NCBI GenBank assembly: GCA_017555025.1
Contig: JAFZHC010000039.1
Coordinates: forward strand, 1-64,000
Direction: 5' to 3'
From: Akkermansia sp.
GTDB lineage: Bacteria > Verrucomicrobiota > Verrucomicrobiia > Verrucomicrobiales > Akkermansiaceae
Length of the DNA stretch: 64,000 nucleotides
The notes under the pieces were generated by a model. It ran no database searches, was not told where the DNA came from, and saw only the letters and a list, made by a program, of their open reading frames with translations. The translations under genes were made by a program, and so were the position numbers. The number at the start of each line of letters is the position of its first letter. Positions within the stretch are counted from its first letter, which is position 1. Below are positions 60,301-64,000 of the stretch, one piece after another.

Positions 60301-61012
60301 AAGTATTACTATCGTTGCCAAACGATTTAATGAAATCTATATCACACAAAATGTCATCTAAAGGAGCATTTCTTAATTCTTTAGGAATATAGTTGTAGAG
60401 GGTTTCACCCAAGAATTTAAGACTGGAATTGTATTGTCTGTATAACTTATTAATTCTTTCCTTGCCTATTACTGGAATAGTGAAGACTATCCTGCCATCC
60501 TCGGTAATAGTTGGAGTGTATACAAAGTACCTCCCCTTTTGTGTGTCGTAGAAACGTTCGTCGTAATTTAACTTGCTGTTGCTGATTCTAATTACTGAGT
60601 TATTAGCAAAATAATGACCTGCAGTGTTGGAGGTGTTGTTGTCACTAGCACTATTAATTTTGGTAATATCATTGACGTTAGTGAACGAATCACTAAAGGT
60701 TGGTTGGGCAGTATAATTCCCTATGTCTCCCCATGTTGGTTGATTAGTATAGACATTAGGATAAGTTGGGTTGGAGGTAGCCGATGCTGAAATATAAGGG
60801 GCTGCGGAGAATGTCAGCCAAGGCTCCGATTGTTGGAGATAATTATAGAGATTTTCCGAGTCTTCTTCTTCATCTGTTGCTTCTCTGGGAAGCAGGGTGA
60901 AGCTAATGCTATCGTTTCCCGCCGGCTGAGTTGCGGTAGCGACAGAAGCAGAGCAAATGAGGAGAGCTGAAAGAAGGCTCTGACGGAGCAGGAGAGGAAG
61001 ATGTAATTTCAT
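45305..61012 (-). CDS. Giant autotransporter with N-terminal IdeS/Mac-like cysteine protease domain and PATR beta-helix
   Basis: 5235 residues in one frame. A signal peptide (MKLHLPLLLRQSLLSALLICSASVATA) is followed by an Asn/Ser-rich spacer (30-220). Residues about 222-465 resemble the IdeS/Mac immunoglobulin-cleaving family (peptidase C66): Lys229 and Cys238 in DIDFIKSFGNDSNTCWRQTCANMLQYW, the FPDDVIVQMQG block, His397 in GGHVVTCYGYK, and Asp419/Asp421 in WIADNDG, in the same order and spacing as the IdeS Lys/Cys, His and Asp-x-Asp. Then come about 4400 residues of passenger with PATR units (LTKTGTGTLTMNGTNSYSGG type) in seven larger modules each led by a W-x-SG-W motif. Near the end are tandem 97-residue repeats. 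An acidic stretch (DEVDEDDEETIEELL), a helical linker and a beta-barrel (about 4960-5235, ending YSF) form the translocator. Confidence 0.92.
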   Translation of the reverse strand: MKLHLPLLLRQSLLSALLICSASVATATQPAGNDSISFTLLPREATDEEEDSENLYNYLQQSEPWLTFSAAPYISASATSNPTYPNVYTNQPTWGDIGNYTAQPTFSDSFTNVNDITKINSASDNNTSNTAGHYFANNSVIRISNSKLNYDERFYDTQKGRYFVYTPTITEDGRIVFTIPVIGKERINKLYRQYNSSLKFLGETLYNYIPKELRNAPLDDILCDIDFIKSFGNDSNTCWRQTCANMLQYWTSYYGVFNISGEKLKYGYTYNPELLEETWGTNSLVISMMLHEAQLSNSGSGGVTFGFPDDVIVQMQGQALDGVVWYLFGGDGMLMTNKLETSSSPGYFREYFSSANSLRGTCAITNQNSLNNSIKSAFRREGQIAGLLFIPSGGGGHVVTCYGYKQNSAGDIIGLWIADNDGCDYGLKFVHVKQGSETVNKYVWSSKENTYVPSGGIVSITAMKMYEKSNCSEDSYYGYITEVTWIETPQGLVNMYEEYQDKSNPLVWNGEKVNNKWQHAGTETPATVDVLPTDATGWEVYCESGSAYGETYFPTYYSAGRGVMFNDHATDYDVVIAGGTTVTAGDMYIDNSKTYNFSSLSGTQLSVGNFSKSGNGIAQFTSVPLTFKVGTLNGGEIRLGGGNRFNGTSLTINSGALLSSYAQNSLNLNKGVLTINAGGTLFADSNASGGNFSITASGVSFNTDSTLHLLLGAENQKIPAITLSGKLTLTSGTIIDLERDKGLQGDKTYYLMKAGSLPSSTLIAAFDVPYGSLAIENGYLVYKYEGVMQWGGTSGVWSASSWDSTTATCLGKNVEFSHTGSKNYNIQVKGKVSPGSIQVTSGRYTFQPYDASTSNAITGVKLLEVSGTATLTTNMPIDAQCITISNEGDLWIETDKNWDINKLNIQNIQSSLSGVYINTAKNTLVRILDSDRIDGTIRLSSSPLEFRFDHSFTFGGDINSASLQSKAIFTNSSTSNDITYRLPLVQTGEYRQWFVVGNEADSHYTTLELTSFQGYREPSFEITSKGILSLNFVSAAKVASTNGGIKGNGTVLVPDGASVVLAGSSNHQPPLLSTIGLDIRGTATLGDTNATYGITGQYASGATVSGKLNVEQSKGTGIYLPTLTLRDGGLYEFHTNRYTTADKGIFYHNFGEVNVTGKSATIHHLEVCKNATYGYEATISDISNIRGSGNLTLSGDSRGSLTLYRILNNKNNSFTGNLTVKQSPVDYYFASYCRMTALELQSGLYGTVTAENTFESAYPNYTGIGIAGDVELDGLIAQQQGIILYSGTLNYNHTLEKSSFSTSAIVNEEANQLVLDVATGKSYSFSGSVHGPLELVKKGSGSQTFTGSFNEFNGSLAVQAGTLNITNSVTASNVNLSKGGTLISNGTVKASHAALTGGSLQAKAITLSDIRINGTGSTLCADAITLSDVNFVISAGLSSSPMLTLQSASGSSGKLTLTANDISFEWETGSSKKTGAYKLLQYSDDFGSYLSGFATSADTYKKNGTSGYYIEKSTLKGETVYTLSYYYNVVKRKATALSWLKSSGTWQDGSGKENEVWSGTEKDLNFYNGDTVSFGMAATITIQGNVTPAAISVSNSSGTVHYYAGSNGGSITGTATLTKTGTGTLHIHNSNTYSGGTIIKAGTLITDNLSSLGKGTVELAGGTLKSNGLDNDILVTGTSALNANQTGTVALGGTLTVKNGTLSGSTLVLEENALLQGGNIKNVLSGTGGVIVRGNATLSGANTYTGDTVVESGQLTISGSLKSDVFMNGGTLYSGNTQTFNGGRSLTLNGGTVYANVSLGTNGLVELKKSASVNGNLTLGGGTLSLGSYMLDVNGTLQLTGNTTLDFTGITSPGTYKLINYNSISGSLSYLQMSAPETSRYTYKLGAASNYVTLTLTTTATTVYWNGNQGIWKHATQGGWQEANGNNSAALQFLNGDTVVFNNGGSVQIAGDVTPAALTISGSNDLYLSGSGRITGGTGLNKTGSGLLALNAENTYTGGTAVKEGTVVAGGSKSFGSGSITVSSGATLELGNYAVANSITLNGGTFSGNGYTGLLTTTGYSKLGDNTRGRIYMASGSLENGSITNSAITADQGYLYTSISGTSTLTKQSSGTLYIYGNSTYTGTTNVAAGTLYAKNDNALGSGTVTVQSGASLNMGNYALANDITSYGATLSGSNYKGALTIAGNTTLSGNFTAESILISKGNLTGGTIYNTPIEARISGGAPIIESTLKGDGDITLYSGTLGIYTTSNNSEFTGDIYIKGGTLYLAGNRAQYDVKGALGTGTIYLEGGTLQWEEGPIIYNDVEVSGNAQVNGPMFRGNLTLRKGSVGTWYLGEKAYLYEGTIGNLQNTGTGEVYKKGKGTVRLNGGAGGSGGSKLYVEQGTLEVNCDYTPANEVYMKGGTLTLLKDVTTAYTQTYHLEDGVIKGNLVHAGSNSIIYGGEGYIDGNLTLAGGMISTAEGHPIVVTGTLTLSSKSLLDFSNIREDGDYEFIRYGKLSGSTSGMFAASDGDFERGNYTFSTENNSLWIHFTRTAATLNWTAASGVWAQGSTGDDWNISSSDKKFYDGDEVVFNNGGNVTITGYVSPGKITVSGSKNLTFINNGSITGNLTLTKTGTGTLTMNGTNSYSGSTIIQGGVVKAAGEDFSYDQTNTSFGVSTIELQGGTLDLAGQPIGNVINVTKNSTINNGEKYTGSLTVKNTTLSGNTLNVSQDMEVWSGTVKNNLSGTGNVTALGAVTFSGSNTLNGHLIVMRDYSNSTEGYLTAQNTTLKGNISIWGSTLVLGSGKTQVMEKGTTLEMNEGYLQSNLLLQSGSQLNSLSYGLKVSGTLTLNGGGISLTSSTYKNEGAGMVIGGNLNLQSPTELVLSGFSHYGDSPFTLAKYADLNGNLSQLTLTFSDSSRIKGTLRDTGTKLILTVSGGAEDIYWNSGSGTWKEAAAGAWRMNEDNSKCSFMRGDAVTFANGGSVTISGEVKPGSITVEGENKLTFSGSGKIAGDTELVMNGYGTLTMNATNTYSGGTTINDGIVTAGGAKSFGSGIIQLDGGELKLGKYAVKNDIISDGGTLSGTAYAGALQFCGGYTTIKGTFMAGSIELGDSSYTYYSPVVEGGIIKNTAITAIHGYISSQITGTSSLTVGKITLEELGDAEYLEDEGYKITISGSNNYTGGTVVMEGLLIADNQNALGTGDVTIYSGGLDMKNHALTNNLVVKGYAAINNAEAFMGKLHLNGGTIDEGKLHLNEAKEHVLSSGNVLSGLHGGTKTALDATRLQITKNSSGTVYLSGDYSNLYSHITLQDGTLYIDSKNWNSHITVNQGTLQTTDLKISNSTLTLAGGKLAGSYALSGTGNIKILSDMQLDGSLTLGGGRVDWTDISKLDINGTLHLTAQTTLYMGNNFEVGVYELAEFNELQGALTLLNVTGDGSRRNYSLYEEDYKLYLKVDGVAREHLWTSGGSKVWELGTNFGASRTDGYRDGDAVTFSAAGTIRLNSVVSPADVEVTGSGSLSITGNGYITGETALTKNGSGTLTISNTNAYSGGTIINSGTVVAGNKNAFGLGDITLNTGATLNLNKKEVDNDIIARGGTLTNANAYEGHLTVEGAVNIANKTQLRADKITLASGSLSGGSITNTQVVMGGGSLYSTLTGTSNVQVNGTATLAAANTHSGNTELYTGKLTITNTQALGTGDMEMYAGQLDMRRLAVTNTLINKGDVSISNADCFAGKLVVESGRLSGSAIQLQQDAMLTGGEVAAPLIGNAGVNVLGNVILSGNNTYTGQTNIASGTLQLTGSIASDLIINGGSLTTAENGMLLSSGQNMELLNGSINGMVTVLTGATLTLSDTRTQSFDLNLGGGTLIIDSGNINMQGAIYITSDSTLDVGRNFGYGTHTLLTAQNITNEDKQLLTLEKERVGGRAYSLEWVGDKLMLNVEKCSKNLVWNGSSSGTWAMNGATTWLSDGEVAFFETDDAVEFNNNGTIRISGTVEMSGMKVTNTGTLTISSASSKDPGSISSFGSVVKYGKGTLALNLANSYTGGTYLYEGTLKLGNANALGSGEVYLYGGTLNLGKLAVTNDIRLLGDTIILNGTKFAGNLTMEGALMKGSSLNLNKDCTATIISGNIAGTFSGQGTVKVTGDATLNGGKISTSNLVIDGAGARLNASTTSGLAMQKTANILIQNGGNLQSAGAITAGNLSINGAQLNSNNSKARAITISKDIEIIHGSNVSMYGALTANNLRLENSQLKNGLADEYLNSNIRESAQTITVKGGMSLSKSELTTNGKITVTNALELANGSQLTLAGALKARTLQIDNAALTLSAPSAQSVTLSGKETSTLSHADVQLNGKLSATGSLILEQSYLHLSDSSTKKAAQSLTVKGDLAINGMAADEKDAIYLTGALSAASLSMKDAALTLENSVAAQKVTISNSKATNKLTNATLDINGNMSVSGALEMLNSGISLRDASTKKAAQSLTVKGAFTIDGMATDQKDAIYLTGALSAGSLSMKDAALTLENSVAAQKVTISNSKATNKLTNATLDINGNMSVSGALEMLNSGISLRDASTKKAAQSLTVKGAFTIDGVAADQKDAIYLTGALSAGSLSMKDAALTLENSVAAQKVTISNSKATNKLTNATLDINGNMSVSGALEMLNSEISLRDESAKKAAQSLTVKGDFRIEDSNYDKDAELKLTGRLSANSISLYNADISMVECSSAQAVSVTKALQMEHSRMTAFGSVTANDIYLTQNAHLYVYDPIRSTAQNVTAKNNLILGANSSLTLSGTLKAKNLTLDGGTLNITSNTLKTVAVSGTLTLNNACDFNIGADLQVGKTVNIFTFRQINLGGDGNLYSLLGMDDAYCTLAINEKNKVITLTVTDAALWQQYRQECLQPVEMAETPVASATTTNGEVGDDFQSSDFSASQDSASSTGATADVTETTDEVDEDDEETIEELLAVTINQEVEAQLIKATIDSLVQNSWAMAEASRAFRNTLDTRHQNSQLLPHAQAAAWVSVLGAQNRISCSGGNAGSQTSMSGATFGMEWYAGEKSAFGLALGYSSSKVSTFGASTIDQDMTHAAVYGQTLLWNSNSNTLTLDWSVLYGQAKNEGTIAGLNSDWKQNTLQLNARASWSHAIDERTAINVFAGAEYLTTDSAGIVDNVDIKSLQNLRAEVGAGISSRVSERLLLHGEASFIGDVVRHNPTATVADTQGTGSNPGRIGMGLRMGAGYQLNENWTLHASYNMNLMQNASSHNANIGATYSF
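47090..47965 (-). repeat. Three tandem 291-bp repeats within the autotransporter
   Basis: Three near-identical units of 97 codons, each with KAAQSLTVKG ... KDAIYLTGALSA ... TLDINGNMSVSGALEML. The spacing is exact: the same AGATT(C/T)CGG site is at 47110, 47401 and 47692. A fourth, diverged unit follows at lower coordinates (ending near 46800). The near-identity of whole units at DNA level points to recent unequal crossing-over or gene conversion. Confidence 0.93.
49225..58650 (-). repeat. Seven long passenger modules beginning with a W-SG-W motif
   Basis: Module starts, read on the minus strand, lie near 58640 (MQWGGTSGVW), 56395 (LSWLKSSGTW), 55295 (VYWNGNQGIW), 53400 (LNWTAASGVW), 52245 (IYWNSGSGTW), 50685 (HLWTSGGSKVW) and 49225 (LVWNGSSSGTW). 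Each continues with F-x-GD-x-V-x-F, an I-x-G-x-V block and then LTK-x-G-x-G-T-L-T/Y-x-GG, the PATR signature. Confidence 0.8.
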
Positions 61013-61199
61013 ACAGGAGGGAAAGAGTTAAAACTGAGAAGAATGATAGGAAATGATGGACTTTATGTGAATAACAATTGAAATGTATTGCTGCTTAATT
61101 TGGGGTGATGTCTGTGCGTAATGTTGGATATACTGATAGATGATTTGTTTTTTTATCAATTGTTTATAAATAATGTGTAATGAGGGGCCATCAGGCTTT

Positions 61200-61228
61200 A
61201 GTCTATACATTTTGATGCGAGGTGTCAA
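61200..61228 (-). promoter_or_regulatory. Promoter of the giant autotransporter gene
   Basis: Minus-strand TTGACA (61228-61223), a 17-base spacer and TAGACT (61205-61200). The predicted leader to the ATG at 61012 is about 180 bases and AT-rich, unusually long for this window. Confidence 0.72.
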
Positions 61229-61370
61229 CAGAAAAAGCAGTTTGCTTTTCGGAGGTATGTCATATAATTAGATATATAACAAACTTTAATAAGGGAGATA
61301 ATTATAGATACTTAAAAGAAGTATGTCTAGAGCTAATGGTTAGGGTGACGTTGGATGTAGCGCGAGTGGT

Positions 61371-61410
61371 CAAAAAAAGCCACGCCCGACGCTTTCAATG
61401 TCGAGCGTGG
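61371..61410 (-). terminator. Terminator of the uvrD gene
   Basis: On the minus strand, CCACGCTCGAC/GTCGGGCGTGG (61410-61400 with 61390-61380, one wobble), followed by a T-run of seven. Confidence 0.9.
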
Positions 61411-61528
61411 TGCATTGGCGTTTGCAAAGCCTCGCATCGCATTTTACGAGAGAGACTCCTAACTCAAATGCTTGCAATGGAGTAGGGGAACGCAGTCAAA
61501 ATCAGCTCCGTACTCCCTCGAGAGTGCT

Positions 61529-63529
61529 TTAATCATCGAGCAGGGCGCGGAGGGAGGCGATGGCGTCCTCGCACTGGTCATCGGTGAGCGGGGTCTTCAT
61601 GAGCTTATCATAATCGACAAACTCATAGAGGCGGCTCGGGATTTCGTTGATGAAGCAGGAGGGGCGGCAGCGTTCTTCCTGGCCGTAGCGGGTGCGTTTG
61701 GCGCAGTAGGTCATGGTCAGTCGCTCGCGGGCTCGGGTGATGCCGACGTAGAACAAGCGGCGCTCTTCATCCAGATTACCTTCATCTACCGAGCGTGTGT
61801 GGGGCAGCAAGCCATCCTCTACACCAACGATGTATACCTGCGGGAACTCCAGCCCCTTTGCTGCGTGCATGGTGATAAGGCACACGCCGCTCTTGGCCTC
61901 GATGTCGTCATCATCGCGGTCGTTATCGAGGTTGATTTTGGAGAGGAAGTCGGTAAGCTTGGCTCCGGGTAGCCAGTATTGGCGCAGGGCGCTCTTGATA
62001 TCATCGATGGCGGCCTGACGGCGGTTCTTTTCTTCCTCGGTTTTGCAGTTTTTGGAGATGTATTCCTCGTATTCGGTTTCTTTGAGGAAGTCGGTGAGGA
62101 TGTCCACAAAGGGGCGCTCGCTCTGGGCAAACTCTGTGCCGTAGCGGGTAACGAGCTCGGTGAAGGCGGCTATGCTGTTCTGCGAGCGGGTGGAGCACTC
62201 GGCAAGGAAGGAGAGGTCGAGCAAGGTGGCCCAGATGCTTTTTTTGTTCTCACGGCTCCAGTCGATGGCGAAGGAGGCGGTGTTGGCGCTGATGCCTCGA
62301 GGCGGTGTGTTGAGCACGCGCAGCAGGTGCAGGTCGGCATCCGGGTTGTCCATCATTTGCAGGTAGCTCATGAGGTCTTTTACCTCGCGGCGGTCAAAGA
62401 AGCTCTTGGTACCTACCATGCGGTAGGGAATGTGGCGCTCGCGCAGCGCCATTTCGAGCGCTCGGCTTTGGGCGTTGGCGCGGAAGAGGACGGCGAAGGA
62501 CTCCCATGGCAGGCGGTCTCGCAGGTGAATTTGCTCAATTTCATCGGCCATGAACTCAGACTCCTCCTCCGGTCCCGGCATGGCCAGCAGGCGCACGGGG
62601 TACTCGCCCACCTTGTTGGTGCGCAGTGTTTTGTCGCGGCGTCCGGCATTGTTGCGGATGAGGATGTTAGCGCAATCGAGCACCTGCTTGGTGCAACGGT
62701 AGTTTTCCTCCAGCTTAATGACGGTGGGGTTGGGGAAAAAGCTCTCGAAGTCGAGAATGTTGGAAATCTGAGCCCCGCGCCAGCCGTAGATGGATTGGTC
62801 GTCGTCGCCCACCACGCACACATTGTGCTCCGGGCCGACGAGCTGGCGCAGCAGGCTCATTTGCAGCGAGTTGGTGTCTTGAAACTCGTCCACGGTAATG
62901 TAGGAAAAGCGCTTGTTCCACTTTTCGTGCACATCCGGGTAGCAGCGCAGCAGACGCTCGGTGAGGATGAGCAGGTCGTCAAAGTCGACGGCATTCTGGG
63001 CGCGTAGCTCGCGCTGGTAGGCCCCGGCCACGGCCGATATGAGCGTATCTTCAATATCCTTGTAATCCTGCCCATTGTTGCGCACGCGAGAGTACTCCGC
63101 TATCACCTGTGCGGGCTCCAGCTTTTCGCGGCGGGCGCCGTACTCCATAATCAGGCGCTTGAGCAGGCCGCTCTGGTCGCTACCGGTGTAGATGGAGAAG
63201 TTTTCTTTATAGCCGAGCTTGCCGATATCTTGGCGAAGAATGCGTACGCAGAGGGAGTGGAACGTGCACACCGTCATTTTGCGAGCCGCCTTGCGGTCTA
63301 CCAGACCGGCCACTCGATCAGCCATTTCATTAGCTGCCTTGTTGGTAAAGGTCAGGGCGAGGATTCCGGTAGGGTTTACACCTTTGTCAATCATGTTGGC
63401 AATGCGACAGGTTACGGTGCGGGTTTTGCCCGTACCGGCTCCGGCCAGAATGAGCACGGGGCCGTTGAGTGTCTGCACGGCTTGCCTCTGTGCCTCATTT
63501 AAGCTATTAATGTCGAATTTCTCTGCCAT
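61529..63529 (-). CDS. uvrD: UvrD/PcrA-family DNA helicase
   Basis: 666 residues. A superfamily 1A 3'-5' helicase with all motifs: Q-motif LNEAQRQAV, Walker A LAGAGTGKTRT, Ia LTFTNKAANEMADR, motif II ITVDEFQDTN, III VGDDDQSIYGWRGA, IV LEENYRCTKQVLDCANILI, V ITMHAAKGLEFPQVYIVG and VI ERRLFYVGITRARERL. It unwinds DNA in nucleotide excision and mismatch repair or, as PcrA, displaces other proteins from DNA. The tail after residue 620 is short, as in Rep/PcrA-like enzymes, so Rep is an alternative name. The gene stands alone and has a promoter about 35 bases upstream. Confidence 0.95.
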   Translation of the reverse strand: MAEKFDINSLNEAQRQAVQTLNGPVLILAGAGTGKTRTVTCRIANMIDKGVNPTGILALTFTNKAANEMADRVAGLVDRKAARKMTVCTFHSLCVRILRQDIGKLGYKENFSIYTGSDQSGLLKRLIMEYGARREKLEPAQVIAEYSRVRNNGQDYKDIEDTLISAVAGAYQRELRAQNAVDFDDLLILTERLLRCYPDVHEKWNKRFSYITVDEFQDTNSLQMSLLRQLVGPEHNVCVVGDDDQSIYGWRGAQISNILDFESFFPNPTVIKLEENYRCTKQVLDCANILIRNNAGRRDKTLRTNKVGEYPVRLLAMPGPEEESEFMADEIEQIHLRDRLPWESFAVLFRANAQSRALEMALRERHIPYRMVGTKSFFDRREVKDLMSYLQMMDNPDADLHLLRVLNTPPRGISANTASFAIDWSRENKKSIWATLLDLSFLAECSTRSQNSIAAFTELVTRYGTEFAQSERPFVDILTDFLKETEYEEYISKNCKTEEEKNRRQAAIDDIKSALRQYWLPGAKLTDFLSKINLDNDRDDDDIEAKSGVCLITMHAAKGLEFPQVYIVGVEDGLLPHTRSVDEGNLDEERRLFYVGITRARERLTMTYCAKRTRYGQEERCRPSCFINEIPSRLYEFVDYDKLMKTPLTDDQCEDAIASLRALLDD

Positions 63530-63564
63530 GATGCTGCGGTGGCGTCCTACTGACGCGGCGGGCT

Positions 63565-63593
63565 ATGCTAGCATATTTCCGCCTTCGCGGCAA
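63565..63593 (-). promoter_or_regulatory. Promoter of uvrD
   Basis: Minus-strand TTGCCG (63593-63588), a 17-base spacer and TAGCAT (63570-63565); the start codon is at 63529, giving a leader of about 29 bases. Confidence 0.6.
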
Positions 63594-63747
63594 GGGAAAT
63601 TTTACCTGTAATCTGCAGAGTGAGAGCTAGGCTGCTGATGCCGAGTTAATAGCGATGCATTGTCACTTTACTTCCCCTGCAAACCAAATTTAAACCTTGA
63701 TGTAGCTTCGCAAGAGCTGCGTCGAAACCGGCTAACTTGTCTGTTTG

Positions 63748-64000
63748 TTATTCCTCCGTTTTGTCGTGCACCGGGAGCATGAGCAGGCGTAGCATGGCGA
63801 GTACGGGCAGCTGTGCCCAGAGGTAATACCAGGGGGCGGGACCGAGGTAATCAAGCAGGGTACCGGGTATGGGGGCGCCCATGGTGTAACCGTAGTTGGT
63901 ACTCAGCCACAGGTTGATGGGGTGGATGAGCAGCAAGTAGGCATCCATCATGAGTAGCGTTTTCAGGTCGTCCCACCCGCGAGCTCTCCAGCCCAGAAGT
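63748..64000 (-). CDS. TIGR02206/YwaF-type membrane protein, C-terminal part
   Basis: The frame is open to the edge of the window (at least 83 residues visible). The C-terminal sequence has the layout of the TIGR02206 family (B. subtilis YwaF): GWDDLKTLLMMDAYLLLIHPINLWLSTNYGYTMG, then GTLLDYLGPAPWYYLW and a final membrane segment LPVLAMLRLLMLPV. Members are integral membrane proteins of unknown function. The internal ATG at 63951 is not the start. The 5' part lies beyond the window. Confidence 0.72.
   Translation of the reverse strand, partial: LLGWRARGWDDLKTLLMMDAYLLLIHPINLWLSTNYGYTMGAPIPGTLLDYLGPAPWYYLWAQLPVLAMLRLLMLPVHDKTEE

Larger units (their letters stand above)
61013..61528. other. 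Non-coding region between the autotransporter and uvrD
   Basis: 516 bases. On the minus strand it holds the uvrD terminator (61371-61410), then the autotransporter promoter and its 180-base leader. A plus-strand frame at 61222-61485 crosses the terminator and has no family resemblance. Nothing else was recognised. Confidence 0.6.

Noticed and set aside
61222-61485. 87-codon plus-strand frame in the gap before uvrD
   Set aside because: It spans the minus-strand terminator of uvrD and lacks a promoter, codon bias and similarity to a family that I can see.

Overview
The window reads as chromosomal DNA of a Verrucomicrobiota bacterium, probably a gut-associated relative of Akkermansia. This is inferred from a PEP-CTERM protein with the PEPAT...ARRRRR tail, a giant autotransporter built of PATR-type beta-strand repeats, HPr kinase, GTP-type PEP carboxykinase and the general mix of housekeeping genes. 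No phage, plasmid, insertion sequence or CRISPR array was seen. The one recombinase gene stands alone between housekeeping genes.

Layout. 1-1.6 kb: the 3' end of pckG, tRNA-Cys(GCA) and a small lipoprotein. 1.7-7.5 kb: a minus-strand run prfA, prmC, membrane protein, trkH, trkA, HAD phosphatase. 7.6-11.4 kb: a lone tyrosine recombinase, then the minus-strand set hprK, Nif3-like, rluD-like. 11.5-19.9 kb: plus-strand genes for an NAD-dependent epimerase, a SWIM-domain protein, a secreted protein with an acidic tail, a YlbF-like protein with a Cys/Gly/His-rich tail, a lipid A type phosphoethanolamine transferase homologue, and a fused RpiB-GlyA enzyme. 20-27.5 kb: minus-strand PPIase, aroA, dnaG, dynamin-like GTPase and an FMN-less CysJ-like reductase. 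27.6-29.9 kb: plus-strand rppH, trmO and a serine beta-lactamase-family hydrolase, with stop/start overlaps. 29.8-37.6 kb: a minus-strand run of three related small lipoproteins, ruvB, an N-acetylmuramoyl-L-alanine amidase and a 1723-residue DUF4011/helicase/Vsr-type protein. 37.9-42.0 kb: rtcB, an ankyrin protein and metG. 42.1-43.8 kb: a PEP-CTERM protein, a regulatory-looking AT-rich gap and a PEP-CTERM remnant. 43.8-45.1 kb: eno. 45.3-61.0 kb: one 5235-residue autotransporter. 61.5-64 kb: a UvrD/PcrA helicase and the end of a TIGR02206-type membrane protein.

Main points. (1) The giant autotransporter carries, right after its signal peptide, a domain that matches the IdeS/Mac (peptidase C66) fold, with Cys, His and an Asp-x-Asp pair in the expected order. 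It looks like a surface-displayed, possibly immunoglobulin-directed, cysteine protease. (2) RpiB and serine hydroxymethyltransferase are fused in one polypeptide. (3) Three tandem small lipoproteins share an unusual TPKYP-containing N-terminus. (4) A large single-gene helicase/nuclease resembling a known defence architecture sits in a run with ruvB and an amidase. (5) Many promoters place the -10 hexamer only 6-12 bases before the start codon, which implies that leaderless mRNAs are common here. (6) A CATTACA-centred palindrome is repeated around the PEP-CTERM gene.

All functional calls come from reading motifs in the translated sequence. No database search was possible.
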